A stretch of DNA of 31,512 nucleotides from an uncultured Eubacteriales bacterium (GTDB lineage Bacteria > Bacillota > Clostridia > Oscillospirales > Oscillospiraceae): assembly GCA_900549495.1 (NCBI GenBank), contig UROL01000001.1, forward strand, positions 1 through 31,512. The letters run 5' to 3'. Shown here in pieces: positions 23,052 through 31,466 of the stretch (the stretch's first letter is position 1; each line of letters starts with the position of its first letter). The notes under the pieces are model-generated. The model searched no databases, had not been told where the DNA came from, and worked only from the letters and a program-made list of their open reading frames with translations. The translations under genes were made by a program, and so were the position numbers.

Positions 23052-24416
23052 CTATGCCGCTGCCTTGTCCGACCTCCGGAACAGGTGAAGCGCCATTCCC
23101 ACGGCAAAGCCAACCAGTGCAGGGACAATCCATCCCATGCCCAGGCTGTACAGCGGGATAAACCGGCCGCCGAACGCCTTGACTGCGGCCAGGAAGCCAC
23201 TCTGGGGCACCATTCCTGCCAATGTTCCCAGGAAGTCAAAGGTAGCAGCCACCAGAGTAAAGGCCGTAGTGGCCACGTAGACAGCCTTATCCTTGCCAAA
23301 CCATTTTTCGCTCAATGCCAGCAGAATCAGGGTAATGGCCAAGGGATACACAAACATCAGCACCGGCACACACCAGGCCACGATGGTGGACAGGCCAAAA
23401 TTTGCAATTCCGAAGGCAATCAGGCTGAACAGCACTGCCCACACGGAGTATTTGGGCCCCTTGGGGAACATCTGAACGAATGCTTCGGAGCAGCTGGTCA
23501 CAAGACCAATGGCGGTTTTCAGGCATGCGAAGGTGACTATAGCGGCAGTCAGGTAAGCGCCGACGGAGTGGAAATAGTATCTGGCGATTACACCCAGCAC
23601 CTCGCCGCCGTTGGAGCACTCAGCGCACAAAGAGGCACTTTGGGCACAAATCAGAGTGATAAAAAAGTAGATAACACCCATGAAAAGGCAGCTGAAAATA
23701 CCCGCTTTTGCTGTATTGACGGCAATCCGCTCCGGCTGCTGGATGCCATTGGAGCGCAGAACATTGATTACCACAATGCCGAAAGCCAAACCGGCCAGTG
23801 CATCCAGCGTATTATAGCCTTCCAGGAAGCCGGTGAAGAAAGCGCTGCTCTTGGTGGCATACCCGTCAACGGGGGTAAGCTCTGCAATCCGGTCTATGGG
23901 ATTCAGAAGCGCCGCAATGACCAATGCGGACAAAAAAACAAGGAATACTGGATTCAGCATTTTGCCAATCCACGTCATAATTCCACTGGGCTTCAGGGAG
24001 AAAGCCAAAACCACGGCAAAGAAAACGAAAGAAAAAATGGCAAGATACAGGGCGCTGTGTGCCTCACCGATCAGCCCCACTGCCCCAACGGAGAAGGAGG
24101 TGCTTGCACACCGAGGAATGGCGAACAGCGGCCCAATGGTGAGATACAGCAGGGTGCAAAAGAAGGTGCCGTATTTCTTTCCTACCTTGTCTGCCAGGGA
24201 CACTACGCCCTCACACCGGCTGATGCCCAAGGCGACCACTGCCAGCATAGGAATGCCAACGGCGGTGATAAATACCCCCAGAAAGGCCATCCACAGGTTG
24301 CTGCCGGCATCGATGCCCATCTTTGCAGGGAAAATCAGGTTTCCCGCACCAAAGAACATGCCAAACAGCATACTTGTAATGGTGACGGTTTCCTTTGCGG
24401 TAAGATTGCGTTTCAT
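23052..24416 (-). CDS. brnQ: Branched-chain amino acid transport protein BrnQ
   Basis: BrnQ (LIVCS family) takes up leucine, isoleucine and valine with a cation. The 454-residue protein has about 12 hydrophobic helices. Family marks are the N-terminus TSMLFGMFFGAGNLIFPAK, GIPMLAVVALG, LYLTIGPLFAIPR, EGYNTLDALAGLAFGIVVI and the loop after it. The first ATG (24425) touches the GAGAGG site; the second, at 24416, is 9 bp away and gives MKRNLTAKET, so it is preferred. It diverges from an XRE-type regulator across 213 bp. No T-box or other leader fits in the short 5' region. Confidence 0.96.
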   Translation of the reverse strand: MKRNLTAKETVTITSMLFGMFFGAGNLIFPAKMGIDAGSNLWMAFLGVFITAVGIPMLAVVALGISRCEGVVSLADKVGKKYGTFFCTLLYLTIGPLFAIPRCASTSFSVGAVGLIGEAHSALYLAIFSFVFFAVVLAFSLKPSGIMTWIGKMLNPVFLVFLSALVIAALLNPIDRIAELTPVDGYATKSSAFFTGFLEGYNTLDALAGLAFGIVVINVLRSNGIQQPERIAVNTAKAGIFSCLFMGVIYFFITLICAQSASLCAECSNGGEVLGVIARYYFHSVGAYLTAAIVTFACLKTAIGLVTSCSEAFVQMFPKGPKYSVWAVLFSLIAFGIANFGLSTIVAWCVPVLMFVYPLAITLILLALSEKWFGKDKAVYVATTAFTLVAATFDFLGTLAGMVPQSGFLAAVKAFGGRFIPLYSLGMGWIVPALVGFAVGMALHLFRRSDKAAA

Positions 24417-24447
24417 GAATATCATCCTCTCTTCTTTTCATGGGATA

Positions 24448-24476
24448 ATCCTACCCCATTTCCCGTCGCTTTTCAA
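24448..24476 (-). promoter_or_regulatory. SigA-type promoter of brnQ
   Basis: On the minus strand TTGAAA (24476-24471) and TAGGAT (24453-24448) have a 17-bp spacer. The expected leader is about 25 nt. Confidence 0.55.
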
Positions 24477-24510
24477 ATTGCGCAAAGTTTCCTGATAAGA
24501 AATTATTTAG

Positions 24511-24524
24511 AAGAAATATTTCTT
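24511..24524. promoter_or_regulatory. 14-bp perfect palindrome, possible operator
   Basis: AAGAAATATTTCTT is a perfect palindrome between the divergent brnQ and XRE promoters. It ends 5 bp before the -35 of the regulator and is 34 bp before the -35 of brnQ. It is a natural candidate for binding by the neighbouring regulator. Confidence 0.45.
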
Positions 24525-24529
24525 TACAA

Positions 24530-24558
24530 TAGACTTTTTGCAAATAATAAGGTATACT
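24530..24558 (+). promoter_or_regulatory. Possible promoter of the XRE regulator
   Basis: TAGACT (24530-24535) and TATACT (24553-24558) have a 17-bp spacer. The -10 is good and the -35 is weak, which would suit an activated promoter. Confidence 0.5.
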
Positions 24559-24629
24559 AAAGATGAAATGGCAGAAAACGAAACAAATAAACAAATAAGT
24601 TGATTTTAAGGAAACAAGGAGAGTCTGCA

Positions 24630-25337
24630 ATGGGAGAAATCAGCCGTGAGATTGGACACCGCATCCGCAATTTCCGCAAATCCCGTCACATGACCCTGGA
24701 CGAGTTGGCGGAGGTGGTGTGTAAAAACAAGTCCACACTTTCCAAGTATGAAAATGGGGAAATCATCCTGGATATTGAAACTATCTATGAGATTGCCCGG
24801 GCGTTGGGTATTCATGTGGAGCAGCTGCTCTATTGCACACCGGATCGGGTACCAATCCAATCCTCCGGGGCAAAGCCGGCTTTTTTCAGCGGTGTCTCCC
24901 AATTTTATGCCTATTATTACGACGGCCGCTTCAACAGCATTATGCGCTGTGCATTTGATGTACTGCTCCAATCCGAGGATAACCGGTATAAAATCATGAT
25001 GTATGCCAACTTCCGGGATTATAAGAGCTACCAGAACTGCGAAACCACCTACTGGGGCTATATGGAGCATTACGACTTTATCACCAATGTGATTATGACC
25101 AATCAGGACTCCCCTATGGAGAAGGCCAACGGCCAGATTCTGGCAAACTATGTCAATTCCGACACCAAATGGGGGCTATTCACCGGCCTGTCCGCCCGCC
25201 CCATGATGCCGGTTGCCATTAAGATGCTCTTTTCCAAAAAGCGTCTGACAGAGGATGAAGCTCTGGTGCAGATGCTGAAGCTGACCAAGGAGGATATCCG
25301 CCTGATGAAGCTCTATAATATGATGACGGTGATGTAG
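24630..25337 (+). CDS. XRE-family transcriptional regulator
   Basis: The 235-residue protein has an N-terminal Cro/CI-type helix-turn-helix (about residues 5-65: IGHRIRNFRKSRHMTLDELAEVV, recognition helix NKSTLSKYENGE, then DIETIYEIARALGI). The remaining 170 residues form a domain I do not recognise, with many aromatic residues (YAYYYDGRFN, YWGYMEHYDF), a possible ligand or partner domain. AAGGAG at 24617-24622 fits the ATG at 24630; a TTG at 24600 in frame has no such site. The gene diverges from brnQ, so control of brnQ is a reasonable inference. A terminator follows at 25376. Confidence 0.85.
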   Translation: MGEISREIGHRIRNFRKSRHMTLDELAEVVCKNKSTLSKYENGEIILDIETIYEIARALGIHVEQLLYCTPDRVPIQSSGAKPAFFSGVSQFYAYYYDGRFNSIMRCAFDVLLQSEDNRYKIMMYANFRDYKSYQNCETTYWGYMEHYDFITNVIMTNQDSPMEKANGQILANYVNSDTKWGLFTGLSARPMMPVAIKMLFSKKRLTEDEALVQMLKLTKEDIRLMKLYNMMTVM

Positions 25338-25374
25338 CCTGTTATGACAAAGGGAAAGGTCCGGAATAAAAATG

Positions 25375-25416
25375 AGATGCCATCCATTCAGAACTCTGAG
25401 CGGATGGCATCTTTTT
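25375..25416. terminator. Bidirectional terminator between XRE and ECF genes
   Basis: AGATGCCATCC (25375-25385) pairs with GGATGGCATCT (25402-25412), with an inner TCAGA/CTGA part. T residues follow (25412-25416), and AAAAAT before the stem serves the minus-strand gene. Confidence 0.9.
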
Positions 25417-25437
25417 GGTTATGGGAATGTAGGGCAA

Positions 25438-26016
25438 TTATACCTCCAAATGGTTCTTTTTCAGAGCGGCCCGAATAGCGGTATACAAAATGGGGGCAAA
25501 GAGAATGGCAACTACGCCGTTAAAAACAGTGGCAGGCAGCTTTGCTGAAAGGCTCACCAGAGCGGCCTGGGAGGTCAGACCGTTGACAATCATGCCCTTG
25601 AGATAAGACTTGAACAGATACAGCACCGCATAGGTAACAGCACCGGCAGCAGAGGCTGCGGTTGCTTTGCCATAGGCACTTTTTTCTGTGACGTTTGCTT
25701 TGAAAACATTCCAAAACAGCAGCCCTGCCACAAGGCCATAGGCACCCTTCGTCAGGAAGGTAATCCAGCACTCCGCAATATACAGCGGGTTCAGGCAGTC
25801 ATACAGCGCAGAGCCGAGACCGGCTGCCAGTCCGCCATACCAGGGGCCCAGCAGCAGACCTGCCAGAGCGCACAGAATGTTGCCCAGATGGAAGGAGGTA
25901 GTGCCTCCGATGCTGATGGGCATGGTCACCCGAATGGCAGACCCGGCAACCGTCAATGCTGCCAGCAGGGCGGTGATGACAATTTTTTTGGTGGAGATGG
26001 CTTTTGTTCCGTTCAT
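25438..26016 (-). CDS. ECF transporter S component
   Basis: The 192-residue protein is an energy-coupling-factor substrate-binding membrane subunit with about six helices. TKKIVITALLAALTVAGSAIRV is the usual N-terminus, followed by the SFHLGNILCALAGLLLGPWYGGLAAGLGSALYD segment (parts: FHLGNILCALAG, LLGPWYGGLAAGLGS) that resembles the riboflavin/HMP-type S-component family. Substrate is not decided; riboflavin, thiamine precursors or other vitamins are possible. The shared EcfA/EcfT energising module is not in the window. No riboswitch fits in the leader of about 30 nt. A good AGGGGG lies 9 bp before the ATG. Confidence 0.85.
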   Translation of the reverse strand: MNGTKAISTKKIVITALLAALTVAGSAIRVTMPISIGGTTSFHLGNILCALAGLLLGPWYGGLAAGLGSALYDCLNPLYIAECWITFLTKGAYGLVAGLLFWNVFKANVTEKSAYGKATAASAAGAVTYAVLYLFKSYLKGMIVNGLTSQAALVSLSAKLPATVFNGVVAILFAPILYTAIRAALKKNHLEV

Positions 26017-26053
26017 AGGAAGACCCCCTCATAAGTTGTATGGATTTGTGACC

Positions 26054-26059
26054 ATTATA
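26054..26059 (-). promoter_or_regulatory. -10 element for the ECF S-component gene
   Basis: A perfect TATAAT lies on the minus strand about 38 bp before the start codon. The -35 is poor (CTGTTT at 17 bp). Confidence 0.45.
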
Positions 26060-26219
26060 TTCTGCTCTGGCCATAAAAACAGCACCAAAATATAAATAGA
26101 AAACAATGCCAGATGGTAGGAAGATAGAAAAAATACGATGAATATCCCAATTTCCCTGGAGAAATTCTATTCAGAAGCTCCCAAAATTCGTTTTGCAAAA
26201 ACAATGCGGGAAAAAGGAC

Positions 26220-26248
26220 TGTACAAATACTCTGAAAGATGGTATAAT
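26220..26248 (+). promoter_or_regulatory. SigA-type promoter of nagB, extended -10
   Basis: TGTACA (26220-26225) and TATAAT (26243-26248) are 17 bp apart, and TG at 26240-26241 makes an extended -10 (TGGTATAAT). The leader is about 60 nt. Confidence 0.7.
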
Positions 26249-26316
26249 TTTACCTGTGCCGGATGAACACAATGCATGTATCCGAATAAAATATTAAACA
26301 AATGAAGGAGAGCATT

Positions 26317-27054
26317 ATGAGACTGATTCGCGCAAAGGATTATCAGGATGTCAGCCGGAAGGCTGCCAACATCATTGCTGCCCAGATTCAGCTGAAGCCC
26401 GACTGTGTGCTGGGCCTGGCCACCGGGAGCAGCCCTGTGGGCACCTACAAGGAGCTGATTGCCAAATACGAGAGCGGCGATCTGGATTTCTCCCAGGTTA
26501 AGACTGTGAACCTGGATGAATATGTGGGCCTGACCAAGGAGCATGACCAGAGCTATGCCTATTTTATGCGTACCAACCTCTTTGACCATGTGAATATCGA
26601 CCAGGCAAATTGCAACATTCCCAACGGCATGAACCCTGATGCAGAAGGGGAGTGCGCCCGCTACGATGCCGTCATCGAAGCCTTCGGCGGCGCTGATTTG
26701 CAGCTGCTGGGCCTGGGACCCAACGGCCATGTGGGCTTCAACGAGCCTGCGGATGCCTTCGTGAAGGGCACCAACAAGGTCAAGCTCACCGATGCTACCA
26801 TCGATGCCAATGCACGTTTCTTTGCCAACCGGGATGAGGTTCCCAAGTTTGCCTACACTATGGGCATTGGCAGCATCATGAAGGCAAAGCGTGTCCTGCT
26901 GGTGGTCAATGGCAAGGGCAAGGCACAGGCTGTGAAGGATTGCTTCTTTGGCCCCATCCGTCCCCAGGCTCCCGGCTCCATTTTGCAGCTGCACCCGGAC
27001 TTCACTCTGGTTGCAGATGAGGAAGCCCTGTCCCTGGTAAAGGATTTGCTGTAA
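26317..27054 (+). CDS. nagB: Glucosamine-6-phosphate deaminase
   Basis: NagB turns glucosamine 6-phosphate into fructose 6-phosphate and ammonia, the last step of amino-sugar use. The 245 residues contain LGLATGSSPVGTYKEL near residue 36, NLDEYVGL (Asp of the active site), and LGLGPNGHVGFNEP with the catalytic Asp/His region near 137-150. AAGGAG at 26305-26310 supports the ATG at 26317 over 26302, which it overlaps. The gene is single: nagA and a transporter are not adjacent. Confidence 0.96.
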   Translation: MRLIRAKDYQDVSRKAANIIAAQIQLKPDCVLGLATGSSPVGTYKELIAKYESGDLDFSQVKTVNLDEYVGLTKEHDQSYAYFMRTNLFDHVNIDQANCNIPNGMNPDAEGECARYDAVIEAFGGADLQLLGLGPNGHVGFNEPADAFVKGTNKVKLTDATIDANARFFANRDEVPKFAYTMGIGSIMKAKRVLLVVNGKGKAQAVKDCFFGPIRPQAPGSILQLHPDFTLVADEEALSLVKDLL

Positions 27055-27062
27055 TAACAAGC

Positions 27063-27104
27063 GCCCTAACCCCGCATTTTTTGTTGGGGTTAGGGCATAT
27101 TTTA
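27063..27104 (+). terminator. Intrinsic terminator after nagB
   Basis: GCCCTAACCCC (27063-27073) pairs perfectly with GGGGTTAGGGC (27086-27096). An AT-rich tail (ATATTTTATATTTT) follows. Confidence 0.85.
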
Positions 27105-27132
27105 TATTTTGATAAAGATAGAAGGTTCAAAT

Positions 27133-28170
27133 ATGGAGCGGGAATTTCTAATGGAGCTGCTGAGCTCCAACAGTGTATCCGGCAGCGAGACAGAGATTGA
27201 AAAGAAAATCTATCACCATATGCTGCCGGTTGCAGATGCTGTTACGGTGGACGAAATGGGTACGGTGACAGCGGTGGTGAACCCCCAGGCCCCCTTTCGT
27301 GTGCTGATGACTGGCCACGCAGATGAAATTGGTCTGATGGTCACGGCGGTGACCTCGGAGGGCTTTTTGAAGGTGACCAACATCGGCGGCGTATACGCCA
27401 CCTGCTTCCCAGGCCACAAGGTTCGGATTCATACGAAAAATGGAATCGTCTACGGAGCCGTGGTAAACACCCGGGAGTTGTGTAAAAAGGAGGGGCTGAA
27501 AGCATCGGATTTGACCATTGACATCGGCGCATTGGACAAGGCCGACGCCTTGAAAGTCATCTCTCTGGGAGATACGGTAAATTTTGATACCGATGTACGT
27601 TTTCTCCTAAACGATAGAATCACTGCAAGAGCTATGGATGACCGGGTGGGGGCATACATCGTCATGGAGGCCCTGCGGCTTGCCAAGGAGCGTGGGGCTT
27701 CGGTGGGTATTTATGCCGCCGCCACCACCGGTGAGGAGACAACGGGCAACGGTGCCTATTTCACTGCATCCCGCGTAAAGCCCAATATTGCCATTGCCGT
27801 GGATGTAACCTACACCAGCGACTATGCAGGAATCGATACAGGGCTGACAGGGGATATCCGCATTGGAGGCGGCCCGGTTATCTGTAACAATCCCTCCATT
27901 CACAAAAAGGTGAATGCCATGCTCCTGGATGCCGCAGCCGAGCGGAACATTCCGGTGCAGATTGAGGCAGCCAATGGGCGCACCGGAACCGACGGCGATA
28001 TTATCCACCGCACCGGTCTGGGGGTTCCCTTTGCACTGGTGTCCATCCCTCTGCGCTATATGCACTGCCCGGATGAGGTAGGCTCCCTCAAGGATATTCA
28101 GGATTGTGCCGAGCTGCTGGCCCAGTTCCTGTGCAGCTGTAGCCAGGACACGGATTTGAAGCCCTTTTGA
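27133..28170 (+). CDS. M42 family metallopeptidase (aminopeptidase)
   Basis: M42 enzymes are large dodecameric two-metal aminopeptidases of the FrvX/YsdC type. The 345 residues show the metal and catalytic blocks in order: TGHADEIGLMVT (His and Asp), ARAMDDRVGAYIVMEAL (bridging Asp), TTGEETTGNGA (Glu pair), AVDVTYTSD (Asp) and RYMHCPDEV (His). The usual glycine-rich PDZ-like insertion lies between the first two blocks. GAAGG 7 bp before the ATG at 27133 supports that start; an upstream TTG in frame (27109) is less likely. It converges on the exonuclease III gene with only 9 bp between stops, and a small CCCTT/AAGGG hairpin spans both. Confidence 0.93.
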   Translation: MEREFLMELLSSNSVSGSETEIEKKIYHHMLPVADAVTVDEMGTVTAVVNPQAPFRVLMTGHADEIGLMVTAVTSEGFLKVTNIGGVYATCFPGHKVRIHTKNGIVYGAVVNTRELCKKEGLKASDLTIDIGALDKADALKVISLGDTVNFDTDVRFLLNDRITARAMDDRVGAYIVMEALRLAKERGASVGIYAAATTGEETTGNGAYFTASRVKPNIAIAVDVTYTSDYAGIDTGLTGDIRIGGGPVICNNPSIHKKVNAMLLDAAAERNIPVQIEAANGRTGTDGDIIHRTGLGVPFALVSIPLRYMHCPDEVGSLKDIQDCAELLAQFLCSCSQDTDLKPF

Positions 28171-28179
28171 TGTAAGGGA

Positions 28180-28932
28180 TTATTCCAGGATCAGCTCCAC
28201 CGGGCAATGGTCTGATCCGAAAATCTCAGAATGGATTTTTGCTTCTTTGATTTGCCCGGCGGCACGGTTGGATACCAGGAAATAGTCGATGCGCCATCCG
28301 GCGTTCTTCTCCCTGGCGTGGAACATATAGCTCCACCAGCTGTAGGCACCGGTAACATCCGGATAGAGGTGCCGGAAGGAATCGGTAAAGCCCAGCTCCA
28401 ATGTCTTTTGAAAACTCTCCCGCTCCTGATCGGAAAACCCTGCGTTGCCCCGATTGGAAGCGGGATTTTTCAGGTCAATTTCCCGATGGGCCACATTCAG
28501 GTCGCCGCAGATGACCACCGGCTTTTGACGGTCCAGTTCCGCAATTTTCCTGCGAAAGGCCTCGTCCCATTTCATCCGGTGGTCAATTCTTGCCAACTCC
28601 CGCTGGGCATTGGGGGTGTAGCAGGTGACCAAGAAAAATTCGGGGTATTCCAGGGTAATCATTCTGCCCTCGTGGTCCAGCTCCGGCACCCCCAGACCGT
28701 AAGAGACAGATAGGGGCTCCTGCCGGGCAAATATGGCGGTGCCGGAATATCCCTTTTTTTCGGCATAGTTCCAATACATGTGGTAATCCGGCAGGGAAAG
28801 GGACAGCTGCCCGGCGGAGAGTTTGGTCTCTTGCAGGCAGAAAAAGTCGGCGTTTGCATCTGCAAAATACTGCATAAAGCCTTTTTCTATGCAGGCCCGC
28901 AGACCGTTTACATTCCAGGATATGAATTTCAT
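28180..28932 (-). CDS. xth: Exodeoxyribonuclease III
   Basis: This AP endonuclease and 3' exonuclease of base-excision repair is 250 residues long. MKFISWNVNGLRA is the classic N-terminus; FFCLQETKL supplies the Mg-binding Glu, ICGDLNVAHREIDLKNP the Asp-Asn pair, WRIDYFLVS the next Asp, and GSDHCPV the C-terminal Asp-His pair. The open frame runs further upstream to 29064, but the start is the ATG at 28932, with GAGGA 7 bp before it. It begins 10 bp after the GerMN lipoprotein gene and is probably the last gene of that operon. Confidence 0.97.
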   Translation of the reverse strand: MKFISWNVNGLRACIEKGFMQYFADANADFFCLQETKLSAGQLSLSLPDYHMYWNYAEKKGYSGTAIFARQEPLSVSYGLGVPELDHEGRMITLEYPEFFLVTCYTPNAQRELARIDHRMKWDEAFRRKIAELDRQKPVVICGDLNVAHREIDLKNPASNRGNAGFSDQERESFQKTLELGFTDSFRHLYPDVTGAYSWWSYMFHAREKNAGWRIDYFLVSNRAAGQIKEAKIHSEIFGSDHCPVELILE

Positions 28933-28942
28933 GAAAGATTCC

Positions 28943-29437
28943 TCATTTGCTTTCTGTATTTTTGGGAGGGCTATAGTCATCCAGCAGCATCCAGCTGTCC
29001 CGGGGGATGGTGAGCAGGCGCTGACCGGAAGAAACGGTGACATTTTCACATTCTGTAAGCTCAAAGCAGGTCATACTCAGGCAGGTGCATCCCAGGGCAA
29101 ACAGATGCTCCGGGAGGGCGGAAGCCTCCTCTGACAGTGCCAGGTGGACGGTATCGCCATGAATGTCGGCAGACAGCAGTGCAGTGCCGCTAGGGAAAGG
29201 GTTTGTCAGAGCTTCGTCTATGGGCCCGGAGAAGTATTCCGACAACAGCCTGAGCAAATCATTCATCTGTCCGGTACCGTCCATTGCCTCGTAGTCAATG
29301 ACACTGTCTGCGTATCCATAATCATATTCCGCCTTGGGATAGTACAGGTATACCGGCTCCACCAATATTTTCCCGCTTCTTCCGCAGCCGGAGAGAAAAA
29401 GGGACAGCAGAGCAAGGACAGCAGCAATTTTTTTCAT
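28943..29437 (-). CDS. GerMN-domain lipoprotein
   Basis: The 164-residue protein begins with a lipoprotein signal (KKIAAVLALLSLFLSGC, lipid-bearing Cys18). The rest fits a single GerMN domain, found in the germination protein GerM and in lipoproteins linked to sensor kinases: LLRLLSEYFSGPIDEALTNPFPSG (parts: LLSEYFSGP, NPFPSGTALLSADIHG) and VHLALSEE. It is anchored outside the membrane and overlaps the kinase stop by 4 bp, so it may modify signalling by that kinase. Its ligand is unknown. Confidence 0.85.
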   Translation of the reverse strand: MKKIAAVLALLSLFLSGCGRSGKILVEPVYLYYPKAEYDYGYADSVIDYEAMDGTGQMNDLLRLLSEYFSGPIDEALTNPFPSGTALLSADIHGDTVHLALSEEASALPEHLFALGCTCLSMTCFELTECENVTVSSGQRLLTIPRDSWMLLDDYSPPKNTESK

Positions 29438-30867
29438 ATGAAAGCCTCCGTATCAAACAGGGGAAAACGAAGGGTAAATTGGGTGCCGACATTTACTTTG
29501 CTGGTCACCTGGATGGTTCCGCCGTTGGATATGACCAGCGAATGGACAATGGAAAGCCCCAGTCCGCTGCCGCCGGTGGAGCGGGAGCGGGATTTGTCCA
29601 CCCGGTAGAAGCGGTCGAAAATACGGGCACAGGCTTCCTCCGGAATTCCCAGGCCGGTATCCTCCACCGTAAGCACTGCATCATCCGCTTCCTGTATCAG
29701 CCGGACAGTGAGCATCCCACCGGGCCGATTGTATTTGATTCCATTTTCCATTAGATTGAATACAATCTGGTATAGGCCGTTTTCCTCCATCAGGATGGGG
29801 CAGGGGCTCTGCAAATCCAAATGAATCTGCACCCCTGCGGCATGGGCAGTGGGCTGGAGAATGCGGGAGACCTGCTGCACAGTGGGGCGGATTTGGATAA
29901 TTTCCAGCTCTCCGCCGGGCTGGCTATCAATGTGGGAGAGGGTCAGGAGCTTTTCTGTCATCCGGTTCAGCCGCTCTGCCTCCTGCCCAATGTCCGCTAC
30001 AAATTCCAGCATGGTTTCCTTGTCCATGTCGTTTTGCAGAATAGAGTCGCTGAGCAGTTTGATGGCAGCCAGGGGCGTTTTGATTTCGTGGGAAGCATCG
30101 GAGACAAAATGAATACGCTTTTCCTCGGAAACTTGCAGCCGGTCTGTCAGATCGTTGATTTCCCGCCCCAGCAGTGCCAGCTCATCCCGCCCATCGGCAA
30201 TAACCTTGTGGCTGTAGTCGCCGCTGCGGATAATCCGCATGGAATCCATAATGCGCCCCATTTTTGAGGAAAAGCGGTAGGAATAAACAAGGGAAAAGGC
30301 CATCACAAAGAGTTCCAGGGCAGCTGTGATTTGAAAAATATGGAGACGCAGGCTGTGCATCAGTGCGCCTCGGGCGGGGTCGTACTCCGTCATGTATACA
30401 CTGCCCACAATCTGCCCATTCCGGTAAATCGGTGTGGCACTCCGGCATATAACCATGCGCTTGCGGTAGCTGCCATCGAAGCTGCTTTTGCCCCCCAGGG
30501 ACTGTAAAACCTCCGGCAGAAGAATTCGCCGCCCCAGAGCTTCGCTGACACTGTCATACAGGGCGGTGGCAGCGGCATCTGTGACCATTATCCGGGTGGC
30601 AGTCAGGCTTTCCAGCCGTGTCAGCACATCTGCAACGGTGTCCGGGGTCAAGGTATCCAGCTCGGCCAACTCGTCCGAAGCAAGCTGGCATTTTTCAACC
30701 AGGGAGTGCTCCTTGCTCCGGTATATCAGTCCTTCACCCACCCGGGAGCAATAGGCATTGAGAAAAACCAGCGCCGCCAATGTAACGGCCACATAGGTCA
30801 TGGCATATAAAAATTGGGAGCTTCGATAGCGGTAGCTGATATTATTTTCGGAAATAATAGCCAACAC
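29434..30867 (-). CDS. Sensor histidine kinase
   Basis: The 477-residue kinase has a helix at about 21-40, an extracytoplasmic sensor part (41-174), a second helix (about 175-196), a HAMP linker, and a HisKA domain with SDASHEIKTPLAA (phospho-acceptor His260). The ATPase domain shows NLMENGIKYN, DTGLGIP, FDRFYR and GGSGLGLSI. The signal sensed is unknown. The likely start is GTG at 30867, inside the last codons of the response regulator (26-bp overlap), with a weak site. Order regulator-kinase-lipoprotein with overlapping ends points to one operon. Confidence 0.93.
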   Translation of the reverse strand: MLAIISENNISYRYRSSQFLYAMTYVAVTLAALVFLNAYCSRVGEGLIYRSKEHSLVEKCQLASDELAELDTLTPDTVADVLTRLESLTATRIMVTDAAATALYDSVSEALGRRILLPEVLQSLGGKSSFDGSYRKRMVICRSATPIYRNGQIVGSVYMTEYDPARGALMHSLRLHIFQITAALELFVMAFSLVYSYRFSSKMGRIMDSMRIIRSGDYSHKVIADGRDELALLGREINDLTDRLQVSEEKRIHFVSDASHEIKTPLAAIKLLSDSILQNDMDKETMLEFVADIGQEAERLNRMTEKLLTLSHIDSQPGGELEIIQIRPTVQQVSRILQPTAHAAGVQIHLDLQSPCPILMEENGLYQIVFNLMENGIKYNRPGGMLTVRLIQEADDAVLTVEDTGLGIPEEACARIFDRFYRVDKSRSRSTGGSGLGLSIVHSLVISNGGTIQVTSKVNVGTQFTLRFPLFDTEAFI

Positions 30868-31466
30868 TCCATTTCGTCAGAATTTGCTTGGGCTCTGCCG
30901 GATTGTCCTCCAGCATTTCCCGCAGACGGCGGATATGCACATCCAGTGTGCGGCTGTCTCCCCGGGCCTCATCTCGCCACAGCTCGTCCAGGAGCATTTC
31001 CCGGGAAAACACCTGGTTCGGGTGCTGCATCAAAAAGGCAATCAGCTCATACTCTTTGGCCGTCAGCTCAACGGTAGTTCCGTTTTTTATGGCATTGCGG
31101 CTGCCGGGCTCCAGGGAGAAGAAGGCACTGCGAAGGGTGTCCTCCTCAGGCTGCATACCACCGGCACGCCGGAGCAGAGCACGGATGCGCGCCTTTAGCT
31201 CCAAAATCTGAAAGGGCTTTGTCAGATAATCATCTGCACCGCAGTCGAAGCCCGCCAGCTTGTCGCTACTTTCCCCTTTAGCTGTGAGCATGATAATGGG
31301 CACTGTAGAGAATTCCCGGATTTTCCGGCATGCTGTCAGTCCATCCATTTCCGGCATCATCACATCCAAAATGACAAGATCCGGGGCCTCTTTCCGGGTC
31401 AGCCGGACGGCATCCAGCCCATTCCCACCTGTGAGAACCTGAAAGCCGTCACTTTGCAGATTATAC
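30842..31466 (-). CDS. OmpR/PhoB-type response regulator, 5' end missing
   Basis: About 208 genuine residues remain. The receiver domain shows LVILDVMMPEMDG (phospho-acceptor Asp), MLTAKGE and LTKPF with its conserved Lys; the C-terminal winged helix shows LTAKEYELIAFLMQHPNQVFSREMLLDELW (parts: LTAKEYELIAFLMQ, VFSREMLLDELW) and DVHIRRLREML. The first 20 or so residues, including the acidic pair, lie outside the contig; the apparent start at 31495 (MGSEMCIRDR) is adapter. It is paired with the kinase that overlaps it. Confidence 0.94.

Noticed and set aside
24417..24447. T-box leader for brnQ
   Set aside because: The leader from the predicted promoter is only about 25 nt, far too short for a T-box.
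23085..24560. 491-codon plus-strand frame opposite brnQ
   Set aside because: The translation is rich in Gly, His, Gln and Asn with no family features. It is the antisense shadow of brnQ codons.
26017..26316. Riboswitch in the region between the ECF gene and nagB
   Set aside because: Both promoters leave short leaders (about 30 and 60 nt) and no known riboswitch pattern is visible.
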